From the NCBI GenBank assembly GCA_025455005.1, contig JALONH010000011.1, forward strand, positions 26,552 through 90,551: a stretch of 64,000 nt of DNA, given 5' to 3'. Position numbers and translations under genes: made by a program. Under the pieces are notes generated by a model. That model searched no databases. It was not told where the DNA came from and saw nothing but the letters and a program-made list of their open reading frames with translations. Origin of the DNA: Cytophagaceae bacterium. GTDB lineage: Bacteria; Bacteroidota; Bacteroidia; Cytophagales; Cytophagaceae. The first letter of the stretch is position 1. Every line of letters begins with the position of its first letter. Positions 1 to 9,208 of the stretch are shown in pieces.

Positions 1-309
1 TTAGACTCGGTGTTAACACTCATCAATGAATCTACTACTTATGCATTGACCGGAAGTATTTTTGCAAACGATGAAAATAGTATTACGTATTGTAAAGAAA
101 AATTATGGTATGCTGCCGGCAATTTATATATCAACGATAAACCAACCGGAGCTGTCGTCAACCAACAACCTTTTGGAGGAGCAAGAAAATCAGGCACTAA
201 CGACAAGGCCGGTTCTGTGTTGAATTTATTAAGATGGGTTAGTCCATTAACCATTAAAAATACTAGCAACGCACCTACAAGCCCCTGGTACCCGTATATG
301 ATATCTTAA
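1..309 (+). CDS. pruA: L-glutamate gamma-semialdehyde (1-pyrroline-5-carboxylate) dehydrogenase, 3' end only
   Basis: C-terminal roughly 100 residues of an NAD-dependent aldehyde dehydrogenase of the P5C dehydrogenase type, which oxidises glutamate semialdehyde to glutamate in proline/ornithine breakdown. The frame is open from base 1, so the gene is cut by the window edge; the GTG at base 10 is internal. Seen directly: the segment ALTGSIFAND, then GNLYINDKPTGAVV and QQPFGGARKSGTNDKAG, the typical end of this family (substrate and oligomerisation region). The catalytic Cys and Glu lie outside the window. The last residues, SPWYPYMIS, are of the usual kind. It converges with murF, leaving 16 bases between the stops and no clear terminator. 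An ornithine aminotransferase (rocD) that makes the same semialdehyde is at 21963, too far for co-transcription. Another ALDH subfamily is possible but less likely. Confidence 0.88.
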   Translation, partial: LDSVLTLINESTTYALTGSIFANDENSITYCKEKLWYAAGNLYINDKPTGAVVNQQPFGGARKSGTNDKAGSVLNLLRWVSPLTIKNTSNAPTSPWYPYMIS

Positions 310-325
310 ATTAACAATATTTTAT

Positions 326-1612
326 TTAAAGTAGATGCACAACGGATTCCAAGCCCATACCCCTAGAACCTTTAATTAAGATAGCAAAACCATTTAACTC
401 TTCTTGGACCAAACGCTCCATTAATTTTTCCTTATTTGGCAAATAAATAGCTTGAGGGCAATAGTTAAACGCTTCTTGCATTTTTTCACCACACAAAAAG
501 ATCACGTTAAAATTACATTCTTTCAAATAAACACCAATAGCAGCATGCTCTGCAACACTTTCCTCTCCTAACTCATACATATCGCCTAGTATTACTGCTT
601 TTTTGGAAAATTCCGATGAATTAAAATTTTCAATAGCTAGACGCATAGACGTTGGATTTGCATTATAACAATCTACTATTAATTGATTCTTGTCTGTAAC
701 TTTTAATTGTGACCTATGATTGGAAGGCACATAGTCTTGAATGGCTTTATTGGCTTTGATAGGATCTACTTTAAAAAATTTACCAATAGATAAAGCTGCT
801 AAAATATTCTCATAATTATAACTTCCTGTCAATTGCGATTGAACCAAATCTCCATTCTCGGCTTCTAATCGTACCATGGGGTTACTATCGATATAACGAG
901 CAGAATAAAAATCTCCGGGACTTCCATAATAAATAGGATCATGTAGTGTTGTTATACTTTTCAATACTTCGTTGTTCGAATAGATAAATACTTTCCCGCC
1001 GTTTTGATTTAAATACTGATATAACTCACCCTTACCTTTCTTAACGCCTTCTATTCCGCCAAATCCCTCTAAATGTGCTTTACCGATATTAGTGATAATA
1101 CCATAATTCGGTTCTGTATAAGAGCAGTAACTTTCAATTTCTTTTTGATGGTTGGCGCCCATTTCCACTACCGCAATTTCAGTATCTTTGGTTAGCGACA
1201 ACAAGGTAAGGGGCACTCCAATATGATTGTTTAAATTTCCTTTTGTAGCAAATGTTCTATAGGTTGTGCTTAATACAGCATGAATCAATTCTTTTGTAGT
1301 TGTTTTACCATTCGAACCGGTAATAGCCAATACAGGAATATTTAATTGTCTACGATGGTGCAATCCTAATGCTTGTAAGGCGGATAATACATTCTCCACA
1401 TACAACATCTTATCCTCTTGCTCTAGTTTTACATCATCCACAACAGCATACGCCGCACCCATTTGTATAGCTTCTTTTGCAAATGTATTTCCATCAAAAT
1501 TAGAACCCTTTAATGCAAAAAAAATAGAGCCTTTCTCTATCTTTCTAGTATCGGTAGATAGTATAGGGTGTTCTAAGAAAATAGAATAGAGCGTCTCAAT
1601 CGTTTGTTTCAT
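326..1612 (-). CDS. murF: UDP-N-acetylmuramoyl-tripeptide--D-alanyl-D-alanine ligase
   Basis: Cytoplasmic Mur ligase that adds D-Ala-D-Ala to UDP-MurNAc-tripeptide, the last soluble step of peptidoglycan precursor synthesis. At 428 residues it is close to the usual 430-460. The N-terminal domain holds STDTRKIEKGSIFFALKG (UDP-substrate contacts), the central ATPase domain has the P-loop GSNGKTTTK at about 99-107, followed by NNHIGVPLTLL and EMGANHQKEI, and the C-terminal domain carries DCYNANPTSM and ILGDMYELGEES. It is the last gene of a leftward group: its ATG overlaps the stop of the omega-amidase gene by 4 bases, so translation is probably coupled. No other mur gene is nearby, so it lies outside the classical dcw cluster. 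Start chosen from that overlap and from the alignment of the N-terminus. Confidence 0.95.
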   Translation of the reverse strand: MKQTIETLYSIFLEHPILSTDTRKIEKGSIFFALKGSNFDGNTFAKEAIQMGAAYAVVDDVKLEQEDKMLYVENVLSALQALGLHHRRQLNIPVLAITGSNGKTTTKELIHAVLSTTYRTFATKGNLNNHIGVPLTLLSLTKDTEIAVVEMGANHQKEIESYCSYTEPNYGIITNIGKAHLEGFGGIEGVKKGKGELYQYLNQNGGKVFIYSNNEVLKSITTLHDPIYYGSPGDFYSARYIDSNPMVRLEAENGDLVQSQLTGSYNYENILAALSIGKFFKVDPIKANKAIQDYVPSNHRSQLKVTDKNQLIVDCYNANPTSMRLAIENFNSSEFSKKAVILGDMYELGEESVAEHAAIGVYLKECNFNVIFLCGEKMQEAFNYCPQAIYLPNKEKLMERLVQEELNGFAILIKGSRGMGLESVVHLL

Positions 1613-2388
1613 AATAATAATTTAAAATCATCTGCATCCAGGTGTACAGGAAATGCCGATCGGTATTGACTTAACGGTTCTTTATCTAAGGTAATGGTAA
1701 CAACCTGTATATCGTTTTTTAAATCGTATAACACCGTTCCATCAAATTGTATTACCTGACTATCTCCGGCATACGTCAGGTGATTCCCATCTTCCCCTAC
1801 ACGATTTACCCCAATTACAAACGCTGCATTTTCAATAGCGCGAGCGGCTAACAGGGTCTTCCAAACAGAAGCTCGTTTACTTGGCCAACTGGCAATGTAA
1901 AGTGCAAGATCATACTGTGGAGAATGGTTTCTACTCCAAACAGGGAATCGTAAATCATAGCAAATAAATGGAGCTATAGACCAATCTTTTATTGTCCAAA
2001 GTTTCCTTTCAGTTCCTGCTGTATAAATGGCATCTTCTCCACCCATTCGAAATAAATGACGTTTATCGTATGTATCGTAGGATCCGGAGGGATGTACAAG
2101 TATGCATCGATTGTAAAATTTGTCGTTTTCTTTTACAATATAACTTCCTACTATAGCACAAGAAAAAAATGCGGCCATTTGTTTCATCCATTTAAAAGTA
2201 TCTAGATTATGAACTTCTGCTAAGGATGCCGCATGCATAGTAAACCCGGTTGTAAACATTTCCGGCAATACAATAAGATCTGTAGCATTGTGGTTTGAAT
2301 GTAACAACTCCTCCAACTGAGCCCGATTCGCAGATGGGTTTTCCCAAAAGACATCGGTTTGTACTAAAGTGACGCGGAGATGTGACAT
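1609..2388 (-). CDS. Omega-amidase of the nitrilase superfamily (YafV/NIT2-like)
   Basis: Carbon-nitrogen hydrolase of the YafV type. Family knowledge: these enzymes hydrolyse 2-oxoglutaramate and 2-oxosuccinamate, the amide products left when glutamine or asparagine is the amino donor in transamination. The Glu-Lys-Cys triad is visible: Glu43 in LPEMFTTGF, Lys109 in YDKRHLF, Cys143 in FICYDLRFP. The length, 259 residues, is normal, with no signal peptide. The start overlaps the end of the upstream aminotransferase gene by 25 bases, and its stop overlaps murF by 4 bases, so the three genes are one transcription unit. The aminotransferase neighbour supports the omega-amidase assignment over other nitrilase branches, because a glutamine-type transaminase needs this enzyme to pull its reaction forward. 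The substrate is inferred. Confidence 0.88.
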   Translation of the reverse strand: MSHLRVTLVQTDVFWENPSANRAQLEELLHSNHNATDLIVLPEMFTTGFTMHAASLAEVHNLDTFKWMKQMAAFFSCAIVGSYIVKENDKFYNRCILVHPSGSYDTYDKRHLFRMGGEDAIYTAGTERKLWTIKDWSIAPFICYDLRFPVWSRNHSPQYDLALYIASWPSKRASVWKTLLAARAIENAAFVIGVNRVGEDGNHLTYAGDSQVIQFDGTVLYDLKNDIQVVTITLDKEPLSQYRSAFPVHLDADDFKLLL

Positions 2389-3527
2389 AATAATCGAACA
2401 GCTTTTTCCAAGGTATCATCTGATTTTGCAAAACAAAAACGCAAAAGGGATGGTGCATTTTCTTGTTGATAAAAGACCGAAACAGGTATAGATGCTAATT
2501 TAAATTCTTTGGTTAAGTACTCTGAAAATTCTACATCCTTTAGGGAACTTATGTTTTCAAAGGAAACAATTTGAAAGTAGGATCCTTGAGTAGGCTTAGC
2601 CATCCAACGAGTTGACTTAATCGAATCCAAGAAAAAATTTCGTTTAGCTTCAAAAAAAGAACGTAATCCATCCATATGAGAAGTCTCCAAAAGAGCTTTG
2701 GCAATAGCATATTGAAAAGGGCTTGCGGCGGCGAATGTAGTATATTGATGTACTTTTCGAAATTCTTTTGTCAATAGAGGCGGAGCAATACAATACCCAA
2801 TTCTCCATCCGGTAACGTGATACGTTTTACCAAACGAACCAACCACTAAACTTTTCTCCCTAAGACCAGGGTATTCTAAGGCAGAATGGTGTTGATGTTC
2901 GTCAAATACAATGTGTTCATACACTTCATCACTTAACACATATAGTTCCTGATCTTCTACCAATTTTTCTAAGGCTATCATATCAGAATGTTGCCATACT
3001 TTACCGGTTGGATTGTGAGGGGTATTCACGATAATTAATTTCGTAGAATCATTAAGAGCGGCCTTTACTTTATCCCAAGGGATATCAAAATCGGGAGCTT
3101 CTAATCGAATACTTTTAGGGATTCCTCCGGCTAAATATATAGCCGGCAAATAGACATCGAAGGCCGGTTCAAAAAGAATCACTTCATCCCCCGGTTGAAC
3201 AATCGTTGTAATGGCTGTAAAACAGGCTTCAGTAGCGCCACAGGTAATGGTAATTTCCTCCGATGGGCAAACTATCGTACCGGTCCTCCTATGAATATCG
3301 GCGGCATGCGCTTCTCGGAGTGGCAAAAATCCGGGCATTGGAGAATATTGGTTATAACCCTTTTGCATTCCTTCTGTTACCCAATCCATCAACGATGGAT
3401 GTAAAGGGAAATCCGGAAACCCTTGGGCTAAATTTATGGCACCATGTTGTTGCGCTAAGGCCGACATGCGGGAAAAAATAGTCGTACCAATCGACGGTAA
3501 TTTACTGGGAAAGGTAGACGTGTACAT
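2364..3527 (-). CDS. PLP-dependent methionine/glutamine-type aminotransferase (YbdL-like)
   Basis: Fold-type I aminotransferase of 387 residues, closest by eye to E. coli YbdL and kynurenine/glutamine transaminase K. It is expected to transaminate methionine or the keto acid 4-methylthio-2-oxobutanoate, with glutamine as a likely donor. Seen: INLAQGFPDFP near 31-41, the PLP-phosphate and ring contacts NTPHNPTG (Asn172) and LSDEVYEH (Asp200, Tyr203), and Schiff-base Lys234 in GSFGKTYHVTGW, followed by the arginine-bearing C-terminal part ending LLRFCFAKSD. First gene of the overlapping set aminotransferase - omega-amidase - murF, and only 5 bases downstream of def. The start MYTSTFPSKLPSIGTTIF matches the family's usual N-terminus. 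The exact amino donor and acceptor cannot be told from sequence. Confidence 0.87.
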   Translation of the reverse strand: MYTSTFPSKLPSIGTTIFSRMSALAQQHGAINLAQGFPDFPLHPSLMDWVTEGMQKGYNQYSPMPGFLPLREAHAADIHRRTGTIVCPSEEITITCGATEACFTAITTIVQPGDEVILFEPAFDVYLPAIYLAGGIPKSIRLEAPDFDIPWDKVKAALNDSTKLIIVNTPHNPTGKVWQHSDMIALEKLVEDQELYVLSDEVYEHIVFDEHQHHSALEYPGLREKSLVVGSFGKTYHVTGWRIGYCIAPPLLTKEFRKVHQYTTFAAASPFQYAIAKALLETSHMDGLRSFFEAKRNFFLDSIKSTRWMAKPTQGSYFQIVSFENISSLKDVEFSEYLTKEFKLASIPVSVFYQQENAPSLLRFCFAKSDDTLEKAVRLLCHISASL

Positions 3528-3532
3528 AGACT

Positions 3533-4087
3533 TTATTTTTTTAAAGGAAATTTCATTCGATACGCAACGTCACAAATTCCTTTACTGATATTGATTAATT
3601 TCCCTTTTAATAATCTCTTTTTTAATCCGGATAAATGGTCTACAAATAAAACTCCCTCGATGTGGTCATATTCATGTTGGATAACGCGAGCAGTTAAACC
3701 CTCAAATACTTCTGTTTGTACTACTCCTTTTTCATCCGTATAACGAATACGAATAGTGGATGGCCGAACGACATCCGCACGAACTCCCGGTATGCTCAAA
3801 CAACCCTCTTCATAGGCCCATTCCTCGCCCCATTCTTCTTCAATCACAGGATTTATAAATGCTTTTTTAACCCCTTTTTCTTCTTCGTCTTCAAACGCTG
3901 AACTATCAATAACAAAAAGTCGAATACCTAACCCTATTTGAGGTGCTGCCAAACCTACACCACGAGCATGGTACATGGTTTCAAACATATCTAGGATTAA
4001 AGTAGGTAAGTCGGCGGAGGGCAAGGAAATATCTTCTGCTTTTTTCTTTAACACTACATCACCAATAGCAACAATAGGATATATCAT
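3533..4087 (-). CDS. def: Peptide deformylase
   Basis: Removes the formyl group from the N-terminal methionine of nascent proteins; an essential cytoplasmic metalloenzyme. All three signature motifs are intact in its 184 residues: GVGLAAPQIG at 43-52, EGCLSIPG at 94-101 with metal ligand Cys96, and QHEYDHIEG with His138, Glu139 and His142. There is a short acidic insertion (FEDEEEKGVKK) around residues 65-75, common in Bacteroidota deformylases. It lies 5 bases upstream of the aminotransferase gene and about 60 bases downstream of ruvX, all leftward, so probably one operon. No formyltransferase gene (fmt) is adjacent, unlike in many other phyla. Confidence 0.96.
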   Translation of the reverse strand: MIYPIVAIGDVVLKKKAEDISLPSADLPTLILDMFETMYHARGVGLAAPQIGLGIRLFVIDSSAFEDEEEKGVKKAFINPVIEEEWGEEWAYEEGCLSIPGVRADVVRPSTIRIRYTDEKGVVQTEVFEGLTARVIQHEYDHIEGVLFVDHLSGLKKRLLKGKLINISKGICDVAYRMKFPLKK

Positions 4088-4150
4088 AATACAGGGCTAA
4101 CTACCTCCAAATATACTAAAAAAAACTATCCTCTTAAAGACGGGAAGGGT

Positions 4151-4585
4151 TTAGATAGGATGGATACGACCTGTCGATTTTTGCTCCAAGAACGATTGAA
4201 GTATAAGTGTAGCACTGATTTTATCTACTGTGGCCTTTTCCCTCCTTGCTTTTTTATTGATCCCACTATCTATCATGGTTTGAAAAGCCATGGAAGAAGT
4301 AAACCGTTCATCCACGCCATAAATAGGGATTTCAGGAAAATGGATTTTCAATTGTTGAATAAATTTTTGAACTGCAGACATGTTGGATGAATCTTGATTA
4401 GCCAATGTTTTGGGCAAACCAACTACCATACTTTCTATTGTTTCTTTTTTGAGATAAGACTGAAGGTATTCGATTACACCGGATGATGGTAAGGTATCTA
4501 AAGCAGTAGCGATCAATTGTAAGTTATCTGTAACAGCAACACCTACTCTTTTTGATCCATAATCAAAGGCAACAATTCGAGCCAT
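4151..4585 (-). CDS. ruvX: Holliday-junction resolvase-like RNase H fold protein RuvX/YqgF
   Basis: Putative pre-16S rRNA nuclease (YqgF/RuvX family), an RNase H-fold enzyme acting in 16S rRNA 5'-end maturation and possibly recombination. Seen: [17 protein letters not shown] at the start with the first catalytic Asp (residue 8), MVVGLPK in the middle, and [11 protein letters not shown] with Asp-Glu toward the end. A longer open frame reaches 4624, but the ATG at 4585 places Met directly before ARIVAFDYG as in the family and gives 144 residues, the normal size. With this start the ATG shares one base with the stop of the hemerythrin-like gene (TAATG), which suggests coupled translation. Confidence 0.93.
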   Translation of the reverse strand: MARIVAFDYGSKRVGVAVTDNLQLIATALDTLPSSGVIEYLQSYLKKETIESMVVGLPKTLANQDSSNMSAVQKFIQQLKIHFPEIPIYGVDERFTSSMAFQTMIDSGINKKARREKATVDKISATLILQSFLEQKSTGRIHPI

Positions 4586-5325
4586 TAATTTAACGAGGAA
4601 GTTTGTTTTAATTTCTCCAACCATTCCTTTTCTAAGGCCAACGCTTTGGGAAATAAAATCTCGTTTTCAATTCGGGCGTGTAAGCTTAAATCTTTTTCTA
4701 ATGAAGCAAGTTCTTGATGTACTACTTTTAGAACGGTAGACGACACCGCTGAGGTATAATTAGACGTAATGTCTTTAATACCGTCCATTACGTCATCGTC
4801 TGAACTATGATCTACTGCAAAGTTGCTGATGGATTTTTGATCTAATGTACGCAATACTTTTTGAGCCGTAACGTCCCCGGATAACGCTTTATTCATTAAC
4901 AAAATATAATGGAATAAGGTATCTTCTTCTTCATAGATATGATGAATAAACTCTTCTACAAAGTATGGGAATATTAGTTTTAAGTCTTTTTCTTTACCGA
5001 TTTCTTCCTCCGGTAAATCTTTCAATAAAGAGGCTATGTATGGTAAGCGTTGTTTGATATAGCTAAAATGGGCGTGCTTTAGGTATTCGATAATTAAATC
5101 TACCGAATACGAGCGAAGAACATCCGGTCCAATTACCGCTTCATGACGAATGGACTCTAAATGTTTAACAAACGTTTCTTTTCGAATACCTTTAGATGCA
5201 CATAATTCATCCAAAGTCGTTTCAGAATAATTATAAAATTTTATTCCAAAAAAATGTAACGCATGCGCGACTACATAATCTTGTTCAACTAATTCTTGAA
5301 TTTTGGAGGAAGAAGGGATAGACAT
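4585..5325 (-). CDS. Hemerythrin-like di-iron protein, ScdA/YtfE (RIC)-like
   Basis: Resembles the repair-of-iron-centres family (YtfE/ScdA), di-iron proteins that restore Fe-S clusters after nitrosative or oxidative damage. The N-terminal part (about 10-50, [25 protein letters not shown]) looks like the ScdA_N/DUF542 domain, but the usual Cys pair after FGI is replaced by Tyr-Asn. The C-terminal hemerythrin fold has metal-type residues in [39 protein letters not shown] and [14 protein letters not shown]. 246 residues, no signal peptide. First gene of the leftward group reaching murF; translationally coupled to ruvX. Function is inferred from domain order; loss of the Cys pair could mean a changed role. 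Confidence 0.75.
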   Translation of the reverse strand: MSIPSSSKIQELVEQDYVVAHALHFFGIKFYNYSETTLDELCASKGIRKETFVKHLESIRHEAVIGPDVLRSYSVDLIIEYLKHAHFSYIKQRLPYIASLLKDLPEEEIGKEKDLKLIFPYFVEEFIHHIYEEEDTLFHYILLMNKALSGDVTAQKVLRTLDQKSISNFAVDHSSDDDVMDGIKDITSNYTSAVSSTVLKVVHQELASLEKDLSLHARIENEILFPKALALEKEWLEKLKQTSSLN

Positions 5326-5421
5326 AAGACCACTAATATTGGATGTATAGTAAATATATCAAATTAAGCGTTGAATTTCAATGACTTTTCTCATCCTTTA
5401 CGTTTATGTGGATAGATTCTT

Positions 5422-7839
5422 TTACCATTTAAATTGTAGGGTAAAAAAGACACTACGAGCATCGGAAGGTAAAATACCCGGACCAGGATAACCTTCAGCC
5501 CTTCTGGTGAAATAAGAAGCATTTAAAAGATTATTCACCCCGGTGATGGCTGTAAAATACTTATAAGTATATTCTATGGACCAGTCCCATACTGTATACG
5601 ATGGTATTATACCCACCACTGCGTTGGGCACTACGGCTGTTGTATTCGTAGCATCGGAGAATTGTTGAGATAAATAATTCATTTGCAAAACCGTTCTCCA
5701 TTGCTTATGCTTATACGTAAGCCCAGTTCTATAATTTAGTACCGGTACATATTCTACTTTTTTTCCTTGAAAAGCTGTTTGTTCACTGGATATATACCGA
5801 GCATCTATTACAGCGATATTATTAAACCAAGAAAATCTAGATTTTGCTTCAGGATGTATGCATTTTAAAAAATCAATTTCTACAAACATCTCCACACCAA
5901 AATTCCTGGAATCTGACACATTCGTTCTATATCGGTATACTACATTTTGTGCATTGCGCTCTAATATAGTACCTATTCTATCTTTGTAAAACATATAAAA
6001 AACATTGGCATCAAAGTCTAGCCAATTTTTAAGTTTCCCTCTAATACCAATATCAGAACTAAAACCTCGTTCATCTTTAAGATTCGGATTGATTTGTAGA
6101 TTCGGATTGTTTACTCGCATATCATTGAAATTGATCGAACGATAATTTTGAGAGATATTGGCATATACATTTATATTATCAGATAATTTATACGATGTTC
6201 CAATTCCAAATAAAACAAATGATCGTCGATTTATTCGATTATCATTAATACGCTCGTACAAAATAATATTACCGGCTAAATCTTTTTGAATATTGGTATA
6301 ATATCCTTCGGATGCGGTACTAATATATTCCCAACGAACTCCTGGAGTAACACTCCATCTGTCTGTTAAATAAAATATGTTTTCTGAAAAAAGAGCAATA
6401 TTATAACTTGGAAAACGATAGTCAGAACCTTCTAAACTATCCGGATTGATATAATAAAAATCAGGTCCGTAGCCATCATTACCTTCTCCTTGTTTACGAA
6501 GTGAGGTTCCATGGTAGTAGCGATTACCTATTAAAAAAGTAGCATTTTTATTTTTGATTTTGTAATGGTGTAACAATCGTGTTTCAACACCATAATTACG
6601 GTATTTATCCGAAAGATAATCTCTATTCAACAATGGATCAGCTCGATCGATATTTCCTAAAAATCCTAGTGCATCTCTTCCGGCTATTAATCCAAATACC
6701 CGTATGTTCAACAAGGTGTTAGAATTAAATTTATAGTCCATTAAAAACGCTATTAAATTCCAATTCACTTTAAACCAATTACGTTCCCGATTTGACTGTT
6801 GAGGATTGGTTAAAAATTGTCTATCCGTTAAACCTCCGGGTTGTTGTGCCAAATAATATTGAAAGGTGTATTCTATAGTTGTACTTAAGTGTTTATTCCA
6901 TTGGTATTTTAAAGAGGCATGCGCAGAAGCCAAATCAAAATGAGCATTAGGACGCCAACCGTCCGAACGCTTGTATTGAATATAGGTGTAATACGATAAT
7001 TTTCCCGTTGTTCCGGATAAACTATTAAAGCTATTCATCAATCCAAACGAACCAACCGTCTGCTTGGATAAAATATGTATCTTTTTATCTATTGGAGGTG
7101 TTTTAAATTTAAAATTGATAAAACCTCCAAATTGAGTCCCATATTGTAATGATGCTGCTCCCCGAACTATTTCAATACGTTCCAATGCATCAATAGGAGG
7201 TGTGTAGTAACTTTCAGGATATCCCAAAGCATCCGCTGATATATCATATCCATTTTGACGTGTATTAAAATTCGATACTCGATTCGGATTCAAACCTCTC
7301 CCCCCTATACCCAATTGTAAACCCCCTCCATCGCTTTCAAAAATATTCAATCCCACTATTTTACCATATACTTGCCTTGGATTATTCGTTGCAGTGTTCC
7401 CCGTAATTTCATCTATCTTAATCACCTCATTTTTTTTACCGGCGTAAATATTTGCTCCTTCCACATCTTGCAACCGATCATTTCCTAAGTTGTTTTTAGT
7501 AGATTCAATTACTACAGTGGAATAATCATAGGAAAGCGTATCCACTTTTACATGTAAATACATATTTTTATTAATGAGGAGGGTATCTATAAAAATCAAG
7601 TTATCTGTTGTTGTTATCACTAGAATATAAGTCGCGGGTACTACTTGTTGAATTTTAAAAACACCTTGAGTATTTGTAGTAGTAAAATAACCGGTTGATT
7701 TTAATATGACGGTTGCATTATCAGCCAATGAAGAATCCGGTCGTACTACTTTTCCGGACAAAGTAAAGGTTTGTGCATTTGACTTTAAAATAAACAAAGC
7801 ACTAAAGAACAGAAAACGTATACTGTATTTCAACAACAT
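5422..7839 (-). CDS. TonB-dependent outer-membrane receptor (FecA-like, iron operon)
   Basis: Outer-membrane gated porin of 805 residues that imports a ferric chelate or similar ligand using TonB energy. Start taken at the ATG at 7839 (MLLKYSIRFLFFSALFILKSNAQ), a good signal peptide; a longer open frame to 7935 would overlap the HTTM gene by 95 bases and hide that peptide. After the signal comes a carboxypeptidase-regulatory-like domain (TLSGKVVRPDSSLADNATVIL), then a plug with ALERIEIVRGAASLQYGTQF, then a 22-strand barrel ending in FFTLQFKW with terminal Trp. One base separates it from the HTTM gene stop. Last gene of the operon DUF4856-imelysin-HTTM-TonB, which points to iron; the ligand is unknown. 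Confidence 0.93.
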   Translation of the reverse strand: MLLKYSIRFLFFSALFILKSNAQTFTLSGKVVRPDSSLADNATVILKSTGYFTTTNTQGVFKIQQVVPATYILVITTTDNLIFIDTLLINKNMYLHVKVDTLSYDYSTVVIESTKNNLGNDRLQDVEGANIYAGKKNEVIKIDEITGNTATNNPRQVYGKIVGLNIFESDGGGLQLGIGGRGLNPNRVSNFNTRQNGYDISADALGYPESYYTPPIDALERIEIVRGAASLQYGTQFGGFINFKFKTPPIDKKIHILSKQTVGSFGLMNSFNSLSGTTGKLSYYTYIQYKRSDGWRPNAHFDLASAHASLKYQWNKHLSTTIEYTFQYYLAQQPGGLTDRQFLTNPQQSNRERNWFKVNWNLIAFLMDYKFNSNTLLNIRVFGLIAGRDALGFLGNIDRADPLLNRDYLSDKYRNYGVETRLLHHYKIKNKNATFLIGNRYYHGTSLRKQGEGNDGYGPDFYYINPDSLEGSDYRFPSYNIALFSENIFYLTDRWSVTPGVRWEYISTASEGYYTNIQKDLAGNIILYERINDNRINRRSFVLFGIGTSYKLSDNINVYANISQNYRSINFNDMRVNNPNLQINPNLKDERGFSSDIGIRGKLKNWLDFDANVFYMFYKDRIGTILERNAQNVVYRYRTNVSDSRNFGVEMFVEIDFLKCIHPEAKSRFSWFNNIAVIDARYISSEQTAFQGKKVEYVPVLNYRTGLTYKHKQWRTVLQMNYLSQQFSDATNTTAVVPNAVVGIIPSYTVWDWSIEYTYKYFTAITGVNNLLNASYFTRRAEGYPGPGILPSDARSVFFTLQFKW

Positions 7840-7840
7840 C

Positions 7841-9208
7841 TTAATAAGGAATAATCCACGATTTATGTGCCCAACTATCGTGAATGGTAGATAAATCAAT
7901 CGATGGATCGATGAACGGTTTACTGCGTTGGCCATTTAAAGCAACACGTGCATCAACATATATTTCAGGATCGGGTACACCGAGTTGTTTGTAGTATCGA
8001 TCAAGATAATGGGCAAATTGAAGTATTAAGTCCGGCTGAGTACTCATCATTTTTTCTTGTAATGGGGTTAAATGTTCTCCTACTATAACCTCTGTCTTTT
8101 GTCCTGTTTCCGGATTTCTCACAAAGAAAAAACAAACACCTGCTTTTTCCATTAACATAACCCGCCAAGAAAATCGATAACCTTGTTCTGTCCAAAATAA
8201 TTTACCGGGATAACAGATATACCGAAACGGAAATAACAGTTGAAATACAATATACAATCCTAAAAGAACCGAAAGAAAAGTATACCATTGTTTAGGAGGA
8301 CGCCCCCATTTCTTTATGGATATCGCTTCCTGCTTAGAACCGGTCATACGTTGTAGAAAGTGCAGTAATCGTTCATGAAACGACACTGAAAAAAATAATA
8401 AAGTAGATGCAATCATGATAAAGGGAAACATTCCGATTGGAAATAGAATTCGTGTAAGTACATGAAATAGAATGACCGCTGCATAAGCCGATAATCGATA
8501 CCGACTACTCCATAATAAAAAAGGTATACATAAATCGTATAAGGCACCCGCCCAACTAAAGGCATATGCAACCCACAAATCATCTAAAAAAGAACCAATT
8601 AGCGGCATGTCGTTTCGAGCTGTTAACCATAAGCGAAGTGGCATAGCATCCCATAGCCAATCTGAATTCAACTTTGCCAATCCAGCATAAAAATAAACGA
8701 TAGCCAGTTGTAGTTGTAATATACCAATCATCCAAAATGGAATATGCGTAATGGTTTTATGAGGAGAGAAATAAGTATCCAATGAGAATCGATTTCCTGC
8801 CGGTAGAAATATCATTAAAAAGGATATCAAACTGCAAAAATAATAATGATTCAAATAGGTAGTCACATCTATTAATTCTGTATACGTAAAACAAAGGAAC
8901 GCAATCGTTGCACTCCATTTATACTTCCAACCCAACGCCACACTTATGTAGGCAAACAGCATAACAAAATAGATGAGAACAATATACGTTTCTGATAGAC
9001 GCGGAAGCCAATGAAAACCATAGTAAGAAAAGAAAAAAACGGGTTTACCATATAATTCATGTACCCATCCATTCCACAGAAATCGAGCAGCACTCCAAGC
9101 CATCAACGCTCCAAAAATAAGTCTAAAAACAATCAACGGAGCGATTGAAACACTCCGTTGACTATACTTTAGTAATGAATTGACATATGACACATTAGTC
9201 CCCATCAT
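7841..9208 (-). CDS. HTTM (vitamin K gamma-carboxylase-like) domain membrane protein
   Basis: Multi-pass inner-membrane protein of 455 residues with the HTTM domain, the fold shared with vitamin K-dependent gamma-carboxylase. Around eight hydrophobic segments occupy the first 330 residues, including VLIYFVMLFAYISVAL and SLISFLMIFLPAG, and the domain signature region TELIDVTTYLNHYYF is present. The C-terminal about 130 residues are soluble (FFFVRNPETGQKTEVIVGEHL). Its start overlaps the imelysin stop by 14 bases; the Met at 9205 is an equally good start. In Bacteroidota such genes recur between imelysin and a TonB receptor, so a role in iron handling is inferred. Whether it carboxylates anything is unknown. 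Confidence 0.85.
   Translation of the reverse strand: MMGTNVSYVNSLLKYSQRSVSIAPLIVFRLIFGALMAWSAARFLWNGWVHELYGKPVFFFSYYGFHWLPRLSETYIVLIYFVMLFAYISVALGWKYKWSATIAFLCFTYTELIDVTTYLNHYYFCSLISFLMIFLPAGNRFSLDTYFSPHKTITHIPFWMIGILQLQLAIVYFYAGLAKLNSDWLWDAMPLRLWLTARNDMPLIGSFLDDLWVAYAFSWAGALYDLCIPFLLWSSRYRLSAYAAVILFHVLTRILFPIGMFPFIMIASTLLFFSVSFHERLLHFLQRMTGSKQEAISIKKWGRPPKQWYTFLSVLLGLYIVFQLLFPFRYICYPGKLFWTEQGYRFSWRVMLMEKAGVCFFFVRNPETGQKTEVIVGEHLTPLQEKMMSTQPDLILQFAHYLDRYYKQLGVPDPEIYVDARVALNGQRSKPFIDPSIDLSTIHDSWAHKSWIIPY

Noticed and set aside
7840..7935. Longer N-terminus for the iron-operon TonB receptor
   Set aside because: It would overlap the HTTM gene and bury a good signal peptide; the ATG at 7839 is better.
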